Of a stretch of DNA of 33,439 nucleotides, positions 7,292-14,837 are shown piece by piece (positions within the stretch are counted from its first letter, which is position 1; each line of letters opens with the position of its first letter). Location of the stretch: NCBI GenBank assembly GCA_947452675.1, contig CANGDL010000016.1, positions 1 to 33,439 of the forward strand. The letters run 5' to 3'. Under the pieces are notes generated by a model. The model had not been told where the DNA came from. It worked only from the letters and a program-made list of their open reading frames with translations, and ran no database searches. Position numbers and translations under genes: made by a program. This DNA is from Microbacteriaceae bacterium (GTDB lineage Bacteria; Actinomycetota; Actinomycetes; Actinomycetales; Microbacteriaceae).

Positions 7292-8605
7292 GTTTTCTGG
7301 CAAGATTGGCGGAGTCGAGCTTACTCGAAGCAGCAACCAGAGACCGGCAGCCAAAACCACGACGATTCCGATGATGCCAAATATTGCAGTGTGGGCTACG
7401 CCGAAGGTCGCCGCTATGGCTGTCGAAATCGACCAGAAGGTCGGCGACAAGAAGCTGGCCGCACGCCCGGTGGTTTGATAGAGGCCGAATAGCTCGCCTT
7501 CGCGGCCGTGCGGCGTGAACTTGGCGACAAAGGTTCGACTCGATGCCTGGGCTGGGCCAACGAAGAGGCAGAGGGCGAGCCCACCGATCCAATAGGTGAT
7601 TTGCCCGGCACCGGCGAAAACGAAGACGCCCGTGCCGGCGATCAGCAGGCCAACGAGTGAGGCGGCAATCGTGTTGCGGGTGCCCAGACGGTTGTCAAGG
7701 ATGCCTCCGGCGGCGGCACCGATTCCCGCGAAAATGTTGGCTGCGATGCCGAAGAAGATCACAGCGGTTGGCGAGAAGCCGAAGGCAACCGACCCAAGGA
7801 TAGCGCCGTAGGAGAAGACCCCGGCGAGGCCGTCGCGATAAATTGCCGATGCGATTAAGAAACGAAGAGCATCCGGAGCATTCTTGCGCAGGTCTTTCAG
7901 CTGAGCCCAGAGCGCCACGTATGCACCGGCCAGCGATTCCTTTTTGCGGCCGAGTTTGGCCGGTAATTCGGGCACCCAAATAGCGAGCGGAATCGTGAAA
8001 ATGAACATCCAAGCTGCGGCGAATAAGAACATCACCCGGATGTTCTCGGCGTTGTGAGTTGAAACCCCAAACCAAGGTGTCGCTGGCAGATAGAAACCAA
8101 CCAGCGAGAACAACAACAACAGGATGCCGCCGACATAGCCAAGACCCCAAGCGAAACCGCTCACCTTGCCGATGTTTTTCTCGGTCGTCACCTGCTTGAG
8201 CATCGCGTAATAGTTAATGAACGCCGACTCCTGAACCACTGAGCCAAGGGCGTATAAAAATAGTCCAAGGATCAGGAACTGCGGGCTTGGAGCGACAAAA
8301 TAGCAACCGAGCATGATGGCTACCAGGATGCCGCTGTTGATCAGCAGCCAGAGCTTTCGTTTGCCAGATTCGTCGGAGCGGCGGCCAAAGACAGGCGAGA
8401 TGATGGCAACCAGCACGCCGGCAATCACGTTAGCAATCGAAAGGGCCTGAGTGTTGGCATCCGGGTTTCCGAATGCTGAAGACGTGATGTAGGTGGCGAA
8501 GATGAAGGTCTGGATGATCGTCGGATAAGGCTGCTCGGCCCAGTCCCAGAGGGCCCAAGACCAGGTGGCGATTCGACGAGGTTTGCTGGCGGCGATGGCA
8601 GTCAT
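7289..8605 (-). CDS. MFS transporter, Atg22/UMF1-like
   Basis: A 438-residue protein with about 12 TM segments. The opening WALWDWAEQPYPTIIQTFIF, with its Trp-Asp-Trp and Pro-Tyr pattern just ahead of TM1, is characteristic of the UMF1 (Atg22-like vacuole effluxer) branch of the MFS, as is the inter-TM2/3 loop GRRSDESGKRK. In yeast Atg22 exports amino acids from the vacuole; the substrate of the bacterial relatives is unknown, although amino acid efflux would match the LysE-type gene that follows in the same direction. The start at 8605 is supported by TAGCCT 6 nt upstream on the minus strand. It is divergent from dnaK across a 200-bp spacer that also holds the heat-shock operators. Confidence 0.83.
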   Translation of the reverse strand: MTAIAASKPRRIATWSWALWDWAEQPYPTIIQTFIFATYITSSAFGNPDANTQALSIANVIAGVLVAIISPVFGRRSDESGKRKLWLLINSGILVAIMLGCYFVAPSPQFLILGLFLYALGSVVQESAFINYYAMLKQVTTEKNIGKVSGFAWGLGYVGGILLLLFSLVGFYLPATPWFGVSTHNAENIRVMFLFAAAWMFIFTIPLAIWVPELPAKLGRKKESLAGAYVALWAQLKDLRKNAPDALRFLIASAIYRDGLAGVFSYGAILGSVAFGFSPTAVIFFGIAANIFAGIGAAAGGILDNRLGTRNTIAASLVGLLIAGTGVFVFAGAGQITYWIGGLALCLFVGPAQASSRTFVAKFTPHGREGELFGLYQTTGRAASFLSPTFWSISTAIAATFGVAHTAIFGIIGIVVVLAAGLWLLLRVSSTPPILPEN

Positions 8606-8611
8606 GGCTTC

Positions 8612-8617
8612 AGGCTA
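8612..8617 (-). promoter_or_regulatory. -10 box (TAGCCT) for leaderless UMF1-like MFS gene
   Basis: On the minus strand TAGCCT is followed by 6 nt (gaagcc) and the ATG at 8605-8603. The same hexamer and spacing precede the HAD gene at 20637. No ribosome site is present between box and start. Confidence 0.62.
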
Positions 8618-8674
8618 GCGTGAGCGCTCGCGGCGATCGGTGAATAACTCGCGAAAGTTGTGAATTTGCTGAAA

Positions 8675-8695
8675 GTTGAGCGAACTCGACTCAAG
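8675..8695 (+). promoter_or_regulatory. HAIR operator 1 (HspR site)
   Basis: GTTGAGC-N7-ACTCAAG matches the HspR-associated inverted repeat CTTGAGT-N7-ACTCAAG perfectly in the right arm and in five of seven left-arm positions. It lies just upstream of the -35 box of dnaK. Confidence 0.85.
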
Positions 8696-8699
8696 TCTG

Positions 8700-8728
8700 T
8701 TGACAGTTCCGATCTCGCATGCGAAACT
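8700..8728 (+). promoter_or_regulatory. dnaK operon promoter
   Basis: A perfect -35 TTGACA (8700-8705) is followed after 17 bp by GAAACT (8723-8728), close to the TAAACT -10 type used elsewhere in the window. The -10 overlaps the second HAIR operator, so HspR bound there should block RNA polymerase. The predicted 5' UTR is about 70 nt. Confidence 0.75.
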
Positions 8729-8747
8729 TGAGTCAACATCGCTCAAG
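8727..8747 (+). promoter_or_regulatory. HAIR operator 2 (HspR site)
   Basis: CTTGAGT-N7-GCTCAAG differs from the HAIR consensus at a single base. It begins within the -10 hexamer and covers the predicted transcription start, the expected position for repression by HspR. Confidence 0.92.
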
Positions 8748-8805
8748 TTCGAGCGAGAAGGTAATAATCAGGCGGGCTCACAAGGCCCAAAAGGAGATAC
8801 ACATA

Positions 8806-10653
8806 ATGGCACGTGCAGTAGGCATCGACCTTGGAACCACCAACAGCGCAGTTTCTGTACTAGAAGGTGGCGAGCCAACCGTCATCGCTAACGCAGAGGG
8901 CTTCCGCACCACCCCATCCATCGTGGCTTTCACCAAGGATGGCGAAGTTCTCGTTGGAGAGACCGCAAAGCGTCAGGCAGTCACCAACGTTGACCGCACC
9001 ATCGCGTCGGTCAAGCGCCACATGGGCACCGACTGGACTTTCGCAGTTGACGACAAGAAGTTCACCCCGCAGGAGATCTCGGCTCGCATCCTTGCGAAGC
9101 TAAAGCGTGACGCAGAGACCTACCTAGGTGAAGCAGTCACCGACGCGGTTATTACCGTTCCTGCATACTTCAACGACGCCGAGCGTCAGGCAACCAAGGA
9201 TGCCGGAGAGATCGCCGGCCTAAACGTGCTCCGCATCATCAACGAGCCAACCGCTGCCGCGCTCGCCTATGGCCTAGATAAGGGCAAGGAAGACGAGCTC
9301 ATCCTGGTCTTCGACCTAGGTGGCGGAACCTTCGACGTTTCCCTTCTAGAGGTGGGCAAGGATGAGGGCTTCTCAACCATCCAGGTTCGCGCGACCTCTG
9401 GTGACAACCGCCTCGGTGGAGACGACTGGGACCAGCGCGTAGTTGAGCACCTAGTGAAGAAGTTCAAGGAGACCACCGGCGTAGACGTCTCAAAGGACAA
9501 GATTGCGCTTCAGCGTCTAAAGGAAGCAGCCGAGCAGGCAAAGAAGGAGCTTTCACAGTCAATGACTGCGAACATCCAGTTGCCTTACCTATCTCTAACC
9601 GAGAACGGCCCAGCCAACCTAGATGAGACCCTAACCCGTGCACAGTTCGAGCAGCTAACCGCTGACCTACTAGAGCGCACCAAGAAGCCGTTCAACGATG
9701 TAATCAAGGAAGCCGGCGTAAAGGTTGCCGACATTGCTCACGTAGTTCTCGTCGGCGGTTCAACCCGTATGCCTGCAGTGTCTGAGCTTGTAAAGAGCCT
9801 GACCGGTGGCCGCGAGCCAAACAAGGGTGTAAACCCAGATGAGGTCGTAGCCGTTGGCGCATCGCTACAGGCTGGTGTTCTAAAGGGTGAGCGCAAAGAC
9901 GTTCTGCTTATCGACGTGACTCCACTTTCTCTCGGCATCGAGACTAAGGGTGGCATCATGACCAAGTTGATCGAGCGCAACACCGCCATCCCAACCAAGC
10001 GTTCAGAGACCTTCACCACGGCTGACGACAACCAGCCTTCGGTTTCTATCCAGGTTTACCAGGGTGAGCGCGAATTCGTTCGCGACAACAAGTCACTCGG
10101 CAACTTCGACCTAGCCGGCATTGCCCCAGCACCACGGGGTGTGCCACAGATCGAGGTCACCTTCGACATCGACGCCAACGGTATCGTTCACGTTTCTGCA
10201 AAGGACAAGGGCACCGGTAAGGAAGCTTCTGTCACCATCACCGGTGGCTCATCGCTTTCAAAGGAAGACATCGAGCGCATGGTTCGTGAAGGCGAAGAGC
10301 ACGCTGCTGAAGACAAGAAGCGTCGCGAAGAAGCCGACACCCGCAACTCAGCTGAGCAGATCGTTTATTCAACCGAAAAGCTAATCAAGGAGAACGACGA
10401 GAAGCTACCAGAGGACGTAAAGACCTCGGTTCAGGCAGACGTTGACGCTTTGAAGACCGCGCTCGCCGGAGACGACATCGAAGCGGTCAAGACCGCATTC
10501 GACGCTCTAGTCGTTTCACAGCAGAAGCTGGGCGAGGCAATCTATGCGGCGCAGCCAGCCGAGGGTGAAGAAGCAGCTGCTGAGGCTTCGGCCGAGGACG
10601 TTGTTGACGCCGAGGTTGTTGACGAGGACGAGACCGACAAGGACGCAAAGTAA
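8806..10653 (+). CDS. dnaK: Molecular chaperone DnaK (Hsp70)
   Basis: A 615-residue Hsp70. The N-terminal ATPase domain opens with [13 protein letters not shown] (phosphate 1 loop) and contains [43 protein letters not shown] and [10 protein letters not shown]; the substrate-binding beta domain follows from about residue 365 ([14 protein letters not shown]), then a helical lid and an acidic Glu/Asp/Ala tail. It refolds proteins in ATP cycles driven by GrpE and DnaJ, and in actinobacteria it is also the co-repressor of HspR. The start is fixed by AAGGAG at 8791-8796. The operon is controlled by HAIR sites at 8675 and 8727. The gene uses CTA for about 22 of 47 leucines by my hand count, unlike neighbouring clpB. 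Its stop overlaps the grpE ATG by one base. Confidence 0.98.
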   Translation: MARAVGIDLGTTNSAVSVLEGGEPTVIANAEGFRTTPSIVAFTKDGEVLVGETAKRQAVTNVDRTIASVKRHMGTDWTFAVDDKKFTPQEISARILAKLKRDAETYLGEAVTDAVITVPAYFNDAERQATKDAGEIAGLNVLRIINEPTAAALAYGLDKGKEDELILVFDLGGGTFDVSLLEVGKDEGFSTIQVRATSGDNRLGGDDWDQRVVEHLVKKFKETTGVDVSKDKIALQRLKEAAEQAKKELSQSMTANIQLPYLSLTENGPANLDETLTRAQFEQLTADLLERTKKPFNDVIKEAGVKVADIAHVVLVGGSTRMPAVSELVKSLTGGREPNKGVNPDEVVAVGASLQAGVLKGERKDVLLIDVTPLSLGIETKGGIMTKLIERNTAIPTKRSETFTTADDNQPSVSIQVYQGEREFVRDNKSLGNFDLAGIAPAPRGVPQIEVTFDIDANGIVHVSAKDKGTGKEASVTITGGSSLSKEDIERMVREGEEHAAEDKKRREEADTRNSAEQIVYSTEKLIKENDEKLPEDVKTSVQADVDALKTALAGDDIEAVKTAFDALVVSQQKLGEAIYAAQPAEGEEAAAEASAEDVVDAEVVDEDETDKDAK

Positions 10654-11177
10654 TGTCTGAGGGTCAAGAGAACCACGAGAACCAAAACGAGGACGCAGCG
10701 CCTGAGTCAACCGATGAGGTTGACCAGGAGCTGGCAGACCTCGTAGAGGAGACCGGTCCGATAAGCAAGGAGGCCGAACTTCTGGCCGACTTGCAGCGTC
10801 TGCAGGCGGAGTTTGTGAACTACAAGGCGCGCGTTGAGCGCGACCGCGATGTAGCTCGCAACTCTGCCATTGCAGAGGTTCTTCGTGCGATTCTCCCGGC
10901 ACTCGACGACCTGTCACGCGCCGAGGCACACGGCGACCTTGAAGGTTCACCGTTTGCGGCTGTAGTTGGCAAGCTTCGCAACGCTGGCGATAAGTTTGGC
11001 CTAAAGGCTTTTGGTGAAAAGGGCGATAAGTTCGACCCAGAGATCCACAACGCCCTAGTTCAGACTCCTTCGGCTGAGGTCACCGAAAACGTCATCGCTG
11101 ACGTAGTCGAGCCGGGCTTCATGTTCGGTGACCGCCTGCTTCGACCAGCAATGGTTGCAGTACACATCCCTGTTTAA
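10653..11177 (+). CDS. grpE: Nucleotide exchange factor GrpE
   Basis: A 174-residue protein with an acidic, disordered N-terminus (about 1-45), a long coiled-coil helix (ADLQRLQAEFVNYKARVERDRD, about 49-70) and a C-terminal beta-wing domain containing GDKFDPEIHNAL and the ending RLLRPAMVAV typical of GrpE. It dimerises and releases ADP from DnaK. The ATG shares its first base with the TAA of dnaK (TAATG), implying translational coupling and matched output. A 54-bp spacer without visible structure separates it from dnaJ. Confidence 0.96.
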   Translation: MSEGQENHENQNEDAAPESTDEVDQELADLVEETGPISKEAELLADLQRLQAEFVNYKARVERDRDVARNSAIAEVLRAILPALDDLSRAEAHGDLEGSPFAAVVGKLRNAGDKFGLKAFGEKGDKFDPEIHNALVQTPSAEVTENVIADVVEPGFMFGDRLLRPAMVAVHIPV

Positions 11178-11231
11178 TCCCAACGGCTAAGCAGCAGTAA
11201 TCATCCACACCAACAAAGAGGTTCGCTAAAG

Positions 11232-12182
11232 ATGGCAAGTCAAGACTGGTTCGACAAGGATTTCTATAAGATCCTTGGCGTATCTAAGGACGTGTCTGAG
11301 GCAGAGCTAAAGAAGACCTATCGCAAGCTCTCTCGCCAATTTCACCCCGACACCAATCCGGGAGATGCAAAGGCGGAGGCTCGCTTTAAGGAAATCTCCG
11401 AGGCCTACTCGGTGCTGTCTGACAAAGATCAGCGCGCCGAGTATGACCAGATGCGAGCAATGGGCCCTGGTGCCCGTGCCGGATTCGGCGGTGCCGGAGG
11501 AGGCTTCCCCGGAGGATTCCAAGGCGGCAACTTCGGTGGCGCAGGCTTCGAAGATGTCTTCGCGAACCTCTTTGGTGGCGGTGGTGCCGGTGGTTTTGGC
11601 GGCCAGCGTGGACCTCGCGGTCCGCAGCGCGGCCAAGATCTGACCACCACGCAAACCCTCGACTTTATCGATGGCGTTAAGGGCACCACCATCAAGTTGT
11701 CGCTACGGTCGGGTGCAGATCCAACCACTATCAAGATTCCTGCCGGAGTGACCGACGGTCAGAAGATCAAGATCGCCGGCAAGGGAAACCCATCACCGAA
11801 TGGCGGCCCAGCCGGTGACCTGATCATCACCGTGACCGTCAAACCACACCCGGTCTTCACTCGCGACGGCAACAATATCCGCGTTGTGGTTCCGATCACT
11901 TTCGCCGAAGCCGTTTTGGGTGCCACCATCCAGGTGCCGACACTCGGCGGCGAACCGGTCAAACTCAAGGTCGCCCCGGGCACCCCAAACGGACGCGTGC
12001 TTCGAGTGAAGGGTCGAGGTGTCGTCACTGCAAAGGCGGAGGGAGACCTCCTCGCCACCGTCGAAATCGCCGTGCCAAGCCACGTTAGTGACAAGGCAAA
12101 GAAGGCCCTCGAAGAATTCGATGGCTTCCTCCCGGATGAAGATCCACGAGCCGACCTGTTGTTGAAGGCCGGCCTCCTCTAA
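11232..12182 (+). CDS. DnaJ-family co-chaperone without zinc finger (CbpA/class B type)
   Basis: A 316-residue J-protein. The J domain spans about 8-72 with the HPD motif at 38-40, which stimulates the ATPase of DnaK. A Gly/Phe-rich region (about 75-130) follows, then directly the two C-terminal beta-sandwich domains that hold substrate (from about 137) and a dimerisation end. The four CxxCxGxG zinc motifs of classical DnaJ are completely missing; I see no cysteine in the protein. It is therefore a class B (CbpA-like) J-protein, although it occupies the canonical dnaJ place between grpE and hspR. AAGAGG at 11216-11221 is the ribosome site. hspR follows after 24 bases. Confidence 0.93.
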   Translation: MASQDWFDKDFYKILGVSKDVSEAELKKTYRKLSRQFHPDTNPGDAKAEARFKEISEAYSVLSDKDQRAEYDQMRAMGPGARAGFGGAGGGFPGGFQGGNFGGAGFEDVFANLFGGGGAGGFGGQRGPRGPQRGQDLTTTQTLDFIDGVKGTTIKLSLRSGADPTTIKIPAGVTDGQKIKIAGKGNPSPNGGPAGDLIITVTVKPHPVFTRDGNNIRVVVPITFAEAVLGATIQVPTLGGEPVKLKVAPGTPNGRVLRVKGRGVVTAKAEGDLLATVEIAVPSHVSDKAKKALEEFDGFLPDEDPRADLLLKAGLL

Positions 12183-12206
12183 GAGGCCAAGATTGGGAGG
12201 CATGAG

Positions 12207-12620
12207 ATGGAACAGTTCGACGAGAACACTCCGCTCTTCGTGATTTCGGTTGCAGCCGAACTCGCCGTAATGCACCCGCAGACCCTCCGCCAGTATGACC
12301 GCATGGGCCTAGTGACACCGAGCCGCACCTCGGGTTCGAGTCGTCGCTACACAATGCGCAATGTCGCCCAACTTCGCGAAATCGCTCGCTTGTCGGCCGA
12401 GGGAGTGAGCCTAGAAGGCATCCGCCGCATCCTTGAACTTGAAAACCAGAACTCCGAACTCTCAAAAAGAGTTCGCGATTTGGAACAAGCTTTGGCCAAC
12501 GAACTGATGAACCGCCCGGGCAACCGAGTGTTTGCAGCCGGTGATCAAGGGGTCGAGAGTCTGACTCGCGGCCAAAGACCGTCGAAGCACACTCAGGTAG
12601 TGCTTTGGCGAGCTAAATAA
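12207..12620 (+). CDS. hspR: Heat-shock repressor HspR (MerR family)
   Basis: A 137-residue MerR-type regulator. The winged helix-turn-helix lies at about 10-80: VAAELAVMHPQTLRQYDRMG with the wing RTSGSSRRYTMRNVAQL, then a coiled-coil (about 85-110, LELENQNSELSKRVRDLEQAL) for dimerisation and a basic tail. HspR binds HAIR sites, two of which flank the promoter of this operon at 8675-8747, so the gene is autoregulated; in Streptomyces and mycobacteria DnaK acts as its co-repressor. Of two nearby ATGs, 12207 is preferred because GGGAGG (12194-12199) is correctly spaced; the ATG at 12202 is in another frame. A GC-rich hairpin follows the stop. Confidence 0.95.
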   Translation: MEQFDENTPLFVISVAAELAVMHPQTLRQYDRMGLVTPSRTSGSSRRYTMRNVAQLREIARLSAEGVSLEGIRRILELENQNSELSKRVRDLEQALANELMNRPGNRVFAAGDQGVESLTRGQRPSKHTQVVLWRAK

Positions 12621-12623
12621 GTA

Positions 12624-12640
12624 GCGCAGGAACCCTGCGC
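12624..12640 (+). terminator. Hairpin between hspR and clpB
   Basis: GCGCAGG-AAC-CCTGCGC is a perfect 7-bp stem with a 3-nt loop, just after the hspR stop and immediately before the clpB ribosome site (AAAGGAG, 12642-12648). It lacks a T-run, so it is more likely an mRNA processing or stability element, or a partial attenuator, than a full terminator. Confidence 0.5.
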
Positions 12641-12654
12641 GAAAGGAGAATCAA

Positions 12655-14820
12655 ATGAACAACCAGAACATGCAACAAGAGGACCAAAAGAGCGCACTCG
12701 AGAAATATGGCATCGACCTAACCGAGATCGCCAAGTCTGGCAAGCTCGACCCGGTGATCGGGCGCGACGCCGAAATCCGTCGAGTTTCACAGGTGCTTAG
12801 CCGCCGAACCAAAAACAATCCTGTGCTCATTGGCGAGCCAGGAGTTGGCAAGACCGCGGTGGTCGAAGGTCTAGCCCAGCGCATCGTCGCGGGTGACGTG
12901 CCCGAGAGCCTCAAAGGGAAGCGACTAATCTCGCTTGATTTAGCCGCAATGGTGGCTGGCGCGAAATATCGCGGCGAATTCGAAGAACGCCTCAAGGCCG
13001 TCCTCGCCGAAATCAACGCTGCCGAGGGCGGCGTTATCACCTTTATCGATGAGCTTCACACGCTGGTTGGTGCTGGAGCTGGCGACGGCCAGGATGCCGC
13101 CAACATGCTCAAGCCGATGCTTGCCCGAGGCGAACTGCGCCTGATCGGTGCGACCACCCTGGATGAATATCGCGAGCGGATCGAAAAGGACCCGGCCCTA
13201 GAGCGTCGCTTCCAGCAGGTTTATGTGGGTGAGCCATCCGTGGTTGACACGATCGCAATTTTGCGCGGACTAAAGGAGCGCTATGAAGCGCACCACAAGG
13301 TTGCCATTGCAGACAGCGCCTTGGTCGCTGCCGCCACCCTCTCGAACCGATATATCACCGGTCGTCAACTGCCAGACAAGGCAATCGATTTAATCGATGA
13401 AGCGGCCTCCCGTTTGCGCATGGAGATCGACTCAGCCCCGGTCGAAATCGACGAGCTTCGTCGTCAAGTGGATCGGCTAAAGCTCGAAGACCTTGCACTA
13501 AAAAAGGAGAAGGACGAGGCCTCAAAGCAGCGCCTTGAAAAACTGCGTGAGGATCTAGAAGCGAAGACTGAAAAACTCGAGGAGTTGAACGAGCGTTGGG
13601 CCAAGGAGCGTGCCGAGCTGAACAAAGTGGGTGACCTCAAGACCAAGCTCGATGGATTGCGCATCGAGGCAGATCGTGCTCAGCGAGAGGCGAACCTCGA
13701 GCGAGCCTCACGCCTTCTTTACGGCGAGATTCCGGCCCTGGAAAAGCAGTTGGCCGAAATCGAAGCTGCCGAAAATATTTCGAGCGCCGATGGCGCAAAG
13801 CAAGAGCGAATGGTCAACGATCAGGTCGGCGAAGATGACATTGCCGCAGTGGTTAGCGCCTGGACGGGTGTGCCTACCGGCAAGCTGCTTGCAGGAGAGA
13901 GCCAGAAGTTGCTCAACCTCGAGGCTGAATTGGGCAAGCGCCTGATTGGTCAAAAGGCGGCGGTCAAGTCAGTTTCGGACGCGGTTCGGCGAACCAAGGC
14001 CGGCATCAGCGACCCTGATCGTCCGACCGGATCGTTTTTGTTCCTTGGCCCTACCGGCGTCGGAAAAACCGAACTCGCCAAGAGCCTTGCCGAATTTCTA
14101 TTCGACGACGAGAAGGCAATGGTTCGAATCGACATGTCTGAGTATGGCGAGAAGCACTCGGTTAGCCGCCTGCTCGGTGCCCCTCCGGGCTACATCGGCT
14201 ATGAGGAGGGCGGCCAGTTGACCGAAGCGGTTCGTCGTCGCCCATACTCGGTGGTCTTGCTCGATGAGGTCGAGAAGGCTCACCCAGAGGTCTTCGATGT
14301 TTTGCTTCAGGTCTTGGATGACGGTCGCCTGACCGACGGCCAGGGTCGAGTGGTCGACTTCAAGAACGTGATCTTGATTTTGACTTCGAACCTTGGATCG
14401 CAGTTCTTGATCGATCCAGACCTCACCCAATCGCAAAAAACCGAGGGTGTCATGGCGATGGTTCGTGGGCACTTCAAACCAGAGTTCCTGAACCGGCTCG
14501 ACGACATAGTCATCTTCTCGGCACTCGACCGTAGCGAGCTCGGCCAGATCGTCGAACTCAACATCGACCGCCTTTCACACCGACTCGAACAACGCAGATT
14601 GCAGCTGGCGGTCACGCCGGCGGCGCGTGCCTGGTTGGCTGATAAGGGTTATGACCCTATCTATGGAGCCCGCCCATTGCGCCGCTTAATGCAGCAGCAA
14701 ATCGACGACAAACTGGCGAATCTTTTGCTGGCTGGCACCATCCATGATGGTTCGCTAGTTCGAGTAGATGTTGCCGAGGACGGGGTAGCCCTTATTGTTG
14801 AGCCGGGTCAACTCGACTAG
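12655..14820 (+). CDS. clpB: ATP-dependent disaggregase ClpB lacking the N-domain
   Basis: A 721-residue Hsp100 protein, against about 850-870 for full-length ClpB. After about 14 polar residues it begins directly with the NBD1 lead-in [23 protein letters not shown]1 has Walker A GEPGVGKT (60-67), the pore-loop Tyr in AGAKYRGEF (101-109) and Walker B FIDEL (130-134). A full coiled-coil M-domain follows (about 265-385), so it is ClpB and not ClpA/ClpC. NBD2 has Walker A GPTGVGKT (465-472), pore motif GYIGYEEGG and Walker [10 protein letters not shown]. The whole Clp_N repeat domain is missing, and the upstream DNA belongs to hspR, so this is not a mis-chosen start. E. coli makes a similar short form from an internal start. 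It cooperates with DnaK in disaggregation and sits last in the HspR operon. Confidence 0.95.
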   Translation: MNNQNMQQEDQKSALEKYGIDLTEIAKSGKLDPVIGRDAEIRRVSQVLSRRTKNNPVLIGEPGVGKTAVVEGLAQRIVAGDVPESLKGKRLISLDLAAMVAGAKYRGEFEERLKAVLAEINAAEGGVITFIDELHTLVGAGAGDGQDAANMLKPMLARGELRLIGATTLDEYRERIEKDPALERRFQQVYVGEPSVVDTIAILRGLKERYEAHHKVAIADSALVAAATLSNRYITGRQLPDKAIDLIDEAASRLRMEIDSAPVEIDELRRQVDRLKLEDLALKKEKDEASKQRLEKLREDLEAKTEKLEELNERWAKERAELNKVGDLKTKLDGLRIEADRAQREANLERASRLLYGEIPALEKQLAEIEAAENISSADGAKQERMVNDQVGEDDIAAVVSAWTGVPTGKLLAGESQKLLNLEAELGKRLIGQKAAVKSVSDAVRRTKAGISDPDRPTGSFLFLGPTGVGKTELAKSLAEFLFDDEKAMVRIDMSEYGEKHSVSRLLGAPPGYIGYEEGGQLTEAVRRRPYSVVLLDEVEKAHPEVFDVLLQVLDDGRLTDGQGRVVDFKNVILILTSNLGSQFLIDPDLTQSQKTEGVMAMVRGHFKPEFLNRLDDIVIFSALDRSELGQIVELNIDRLSHRLEQRRLQLAVTPAARAWLADKGYDPIYGARPLRRLMQQQIDDKLANLLLAGTIHDGSLVRVDVAEDGVALIVEPGQLD

Positions 14821-14824
14821 TCGC

Positions 14825-14830
14825 TACACT
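14825..14830 (+). promoter_or_regulatory. -10 box (TACACT) for the POLLUX-like gene
   Basis: TACACT ends 7 nt before the ATG at 14838 and begins 5 bases after the clpB stop. No ribosome site is present, so a leaderless transcript is predicted. Confidence 0.55.
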
Positions 14831-14837
14831 TTGCCAT

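Noticed and set aside
8719-8805. An extended dnaK N-terminus of 29 residues
   Set aside because: It would begin in the HAIR/promoter region; AAGGAG before 8806 and the family N-terminus [12 protein letters not shown] fix the start.
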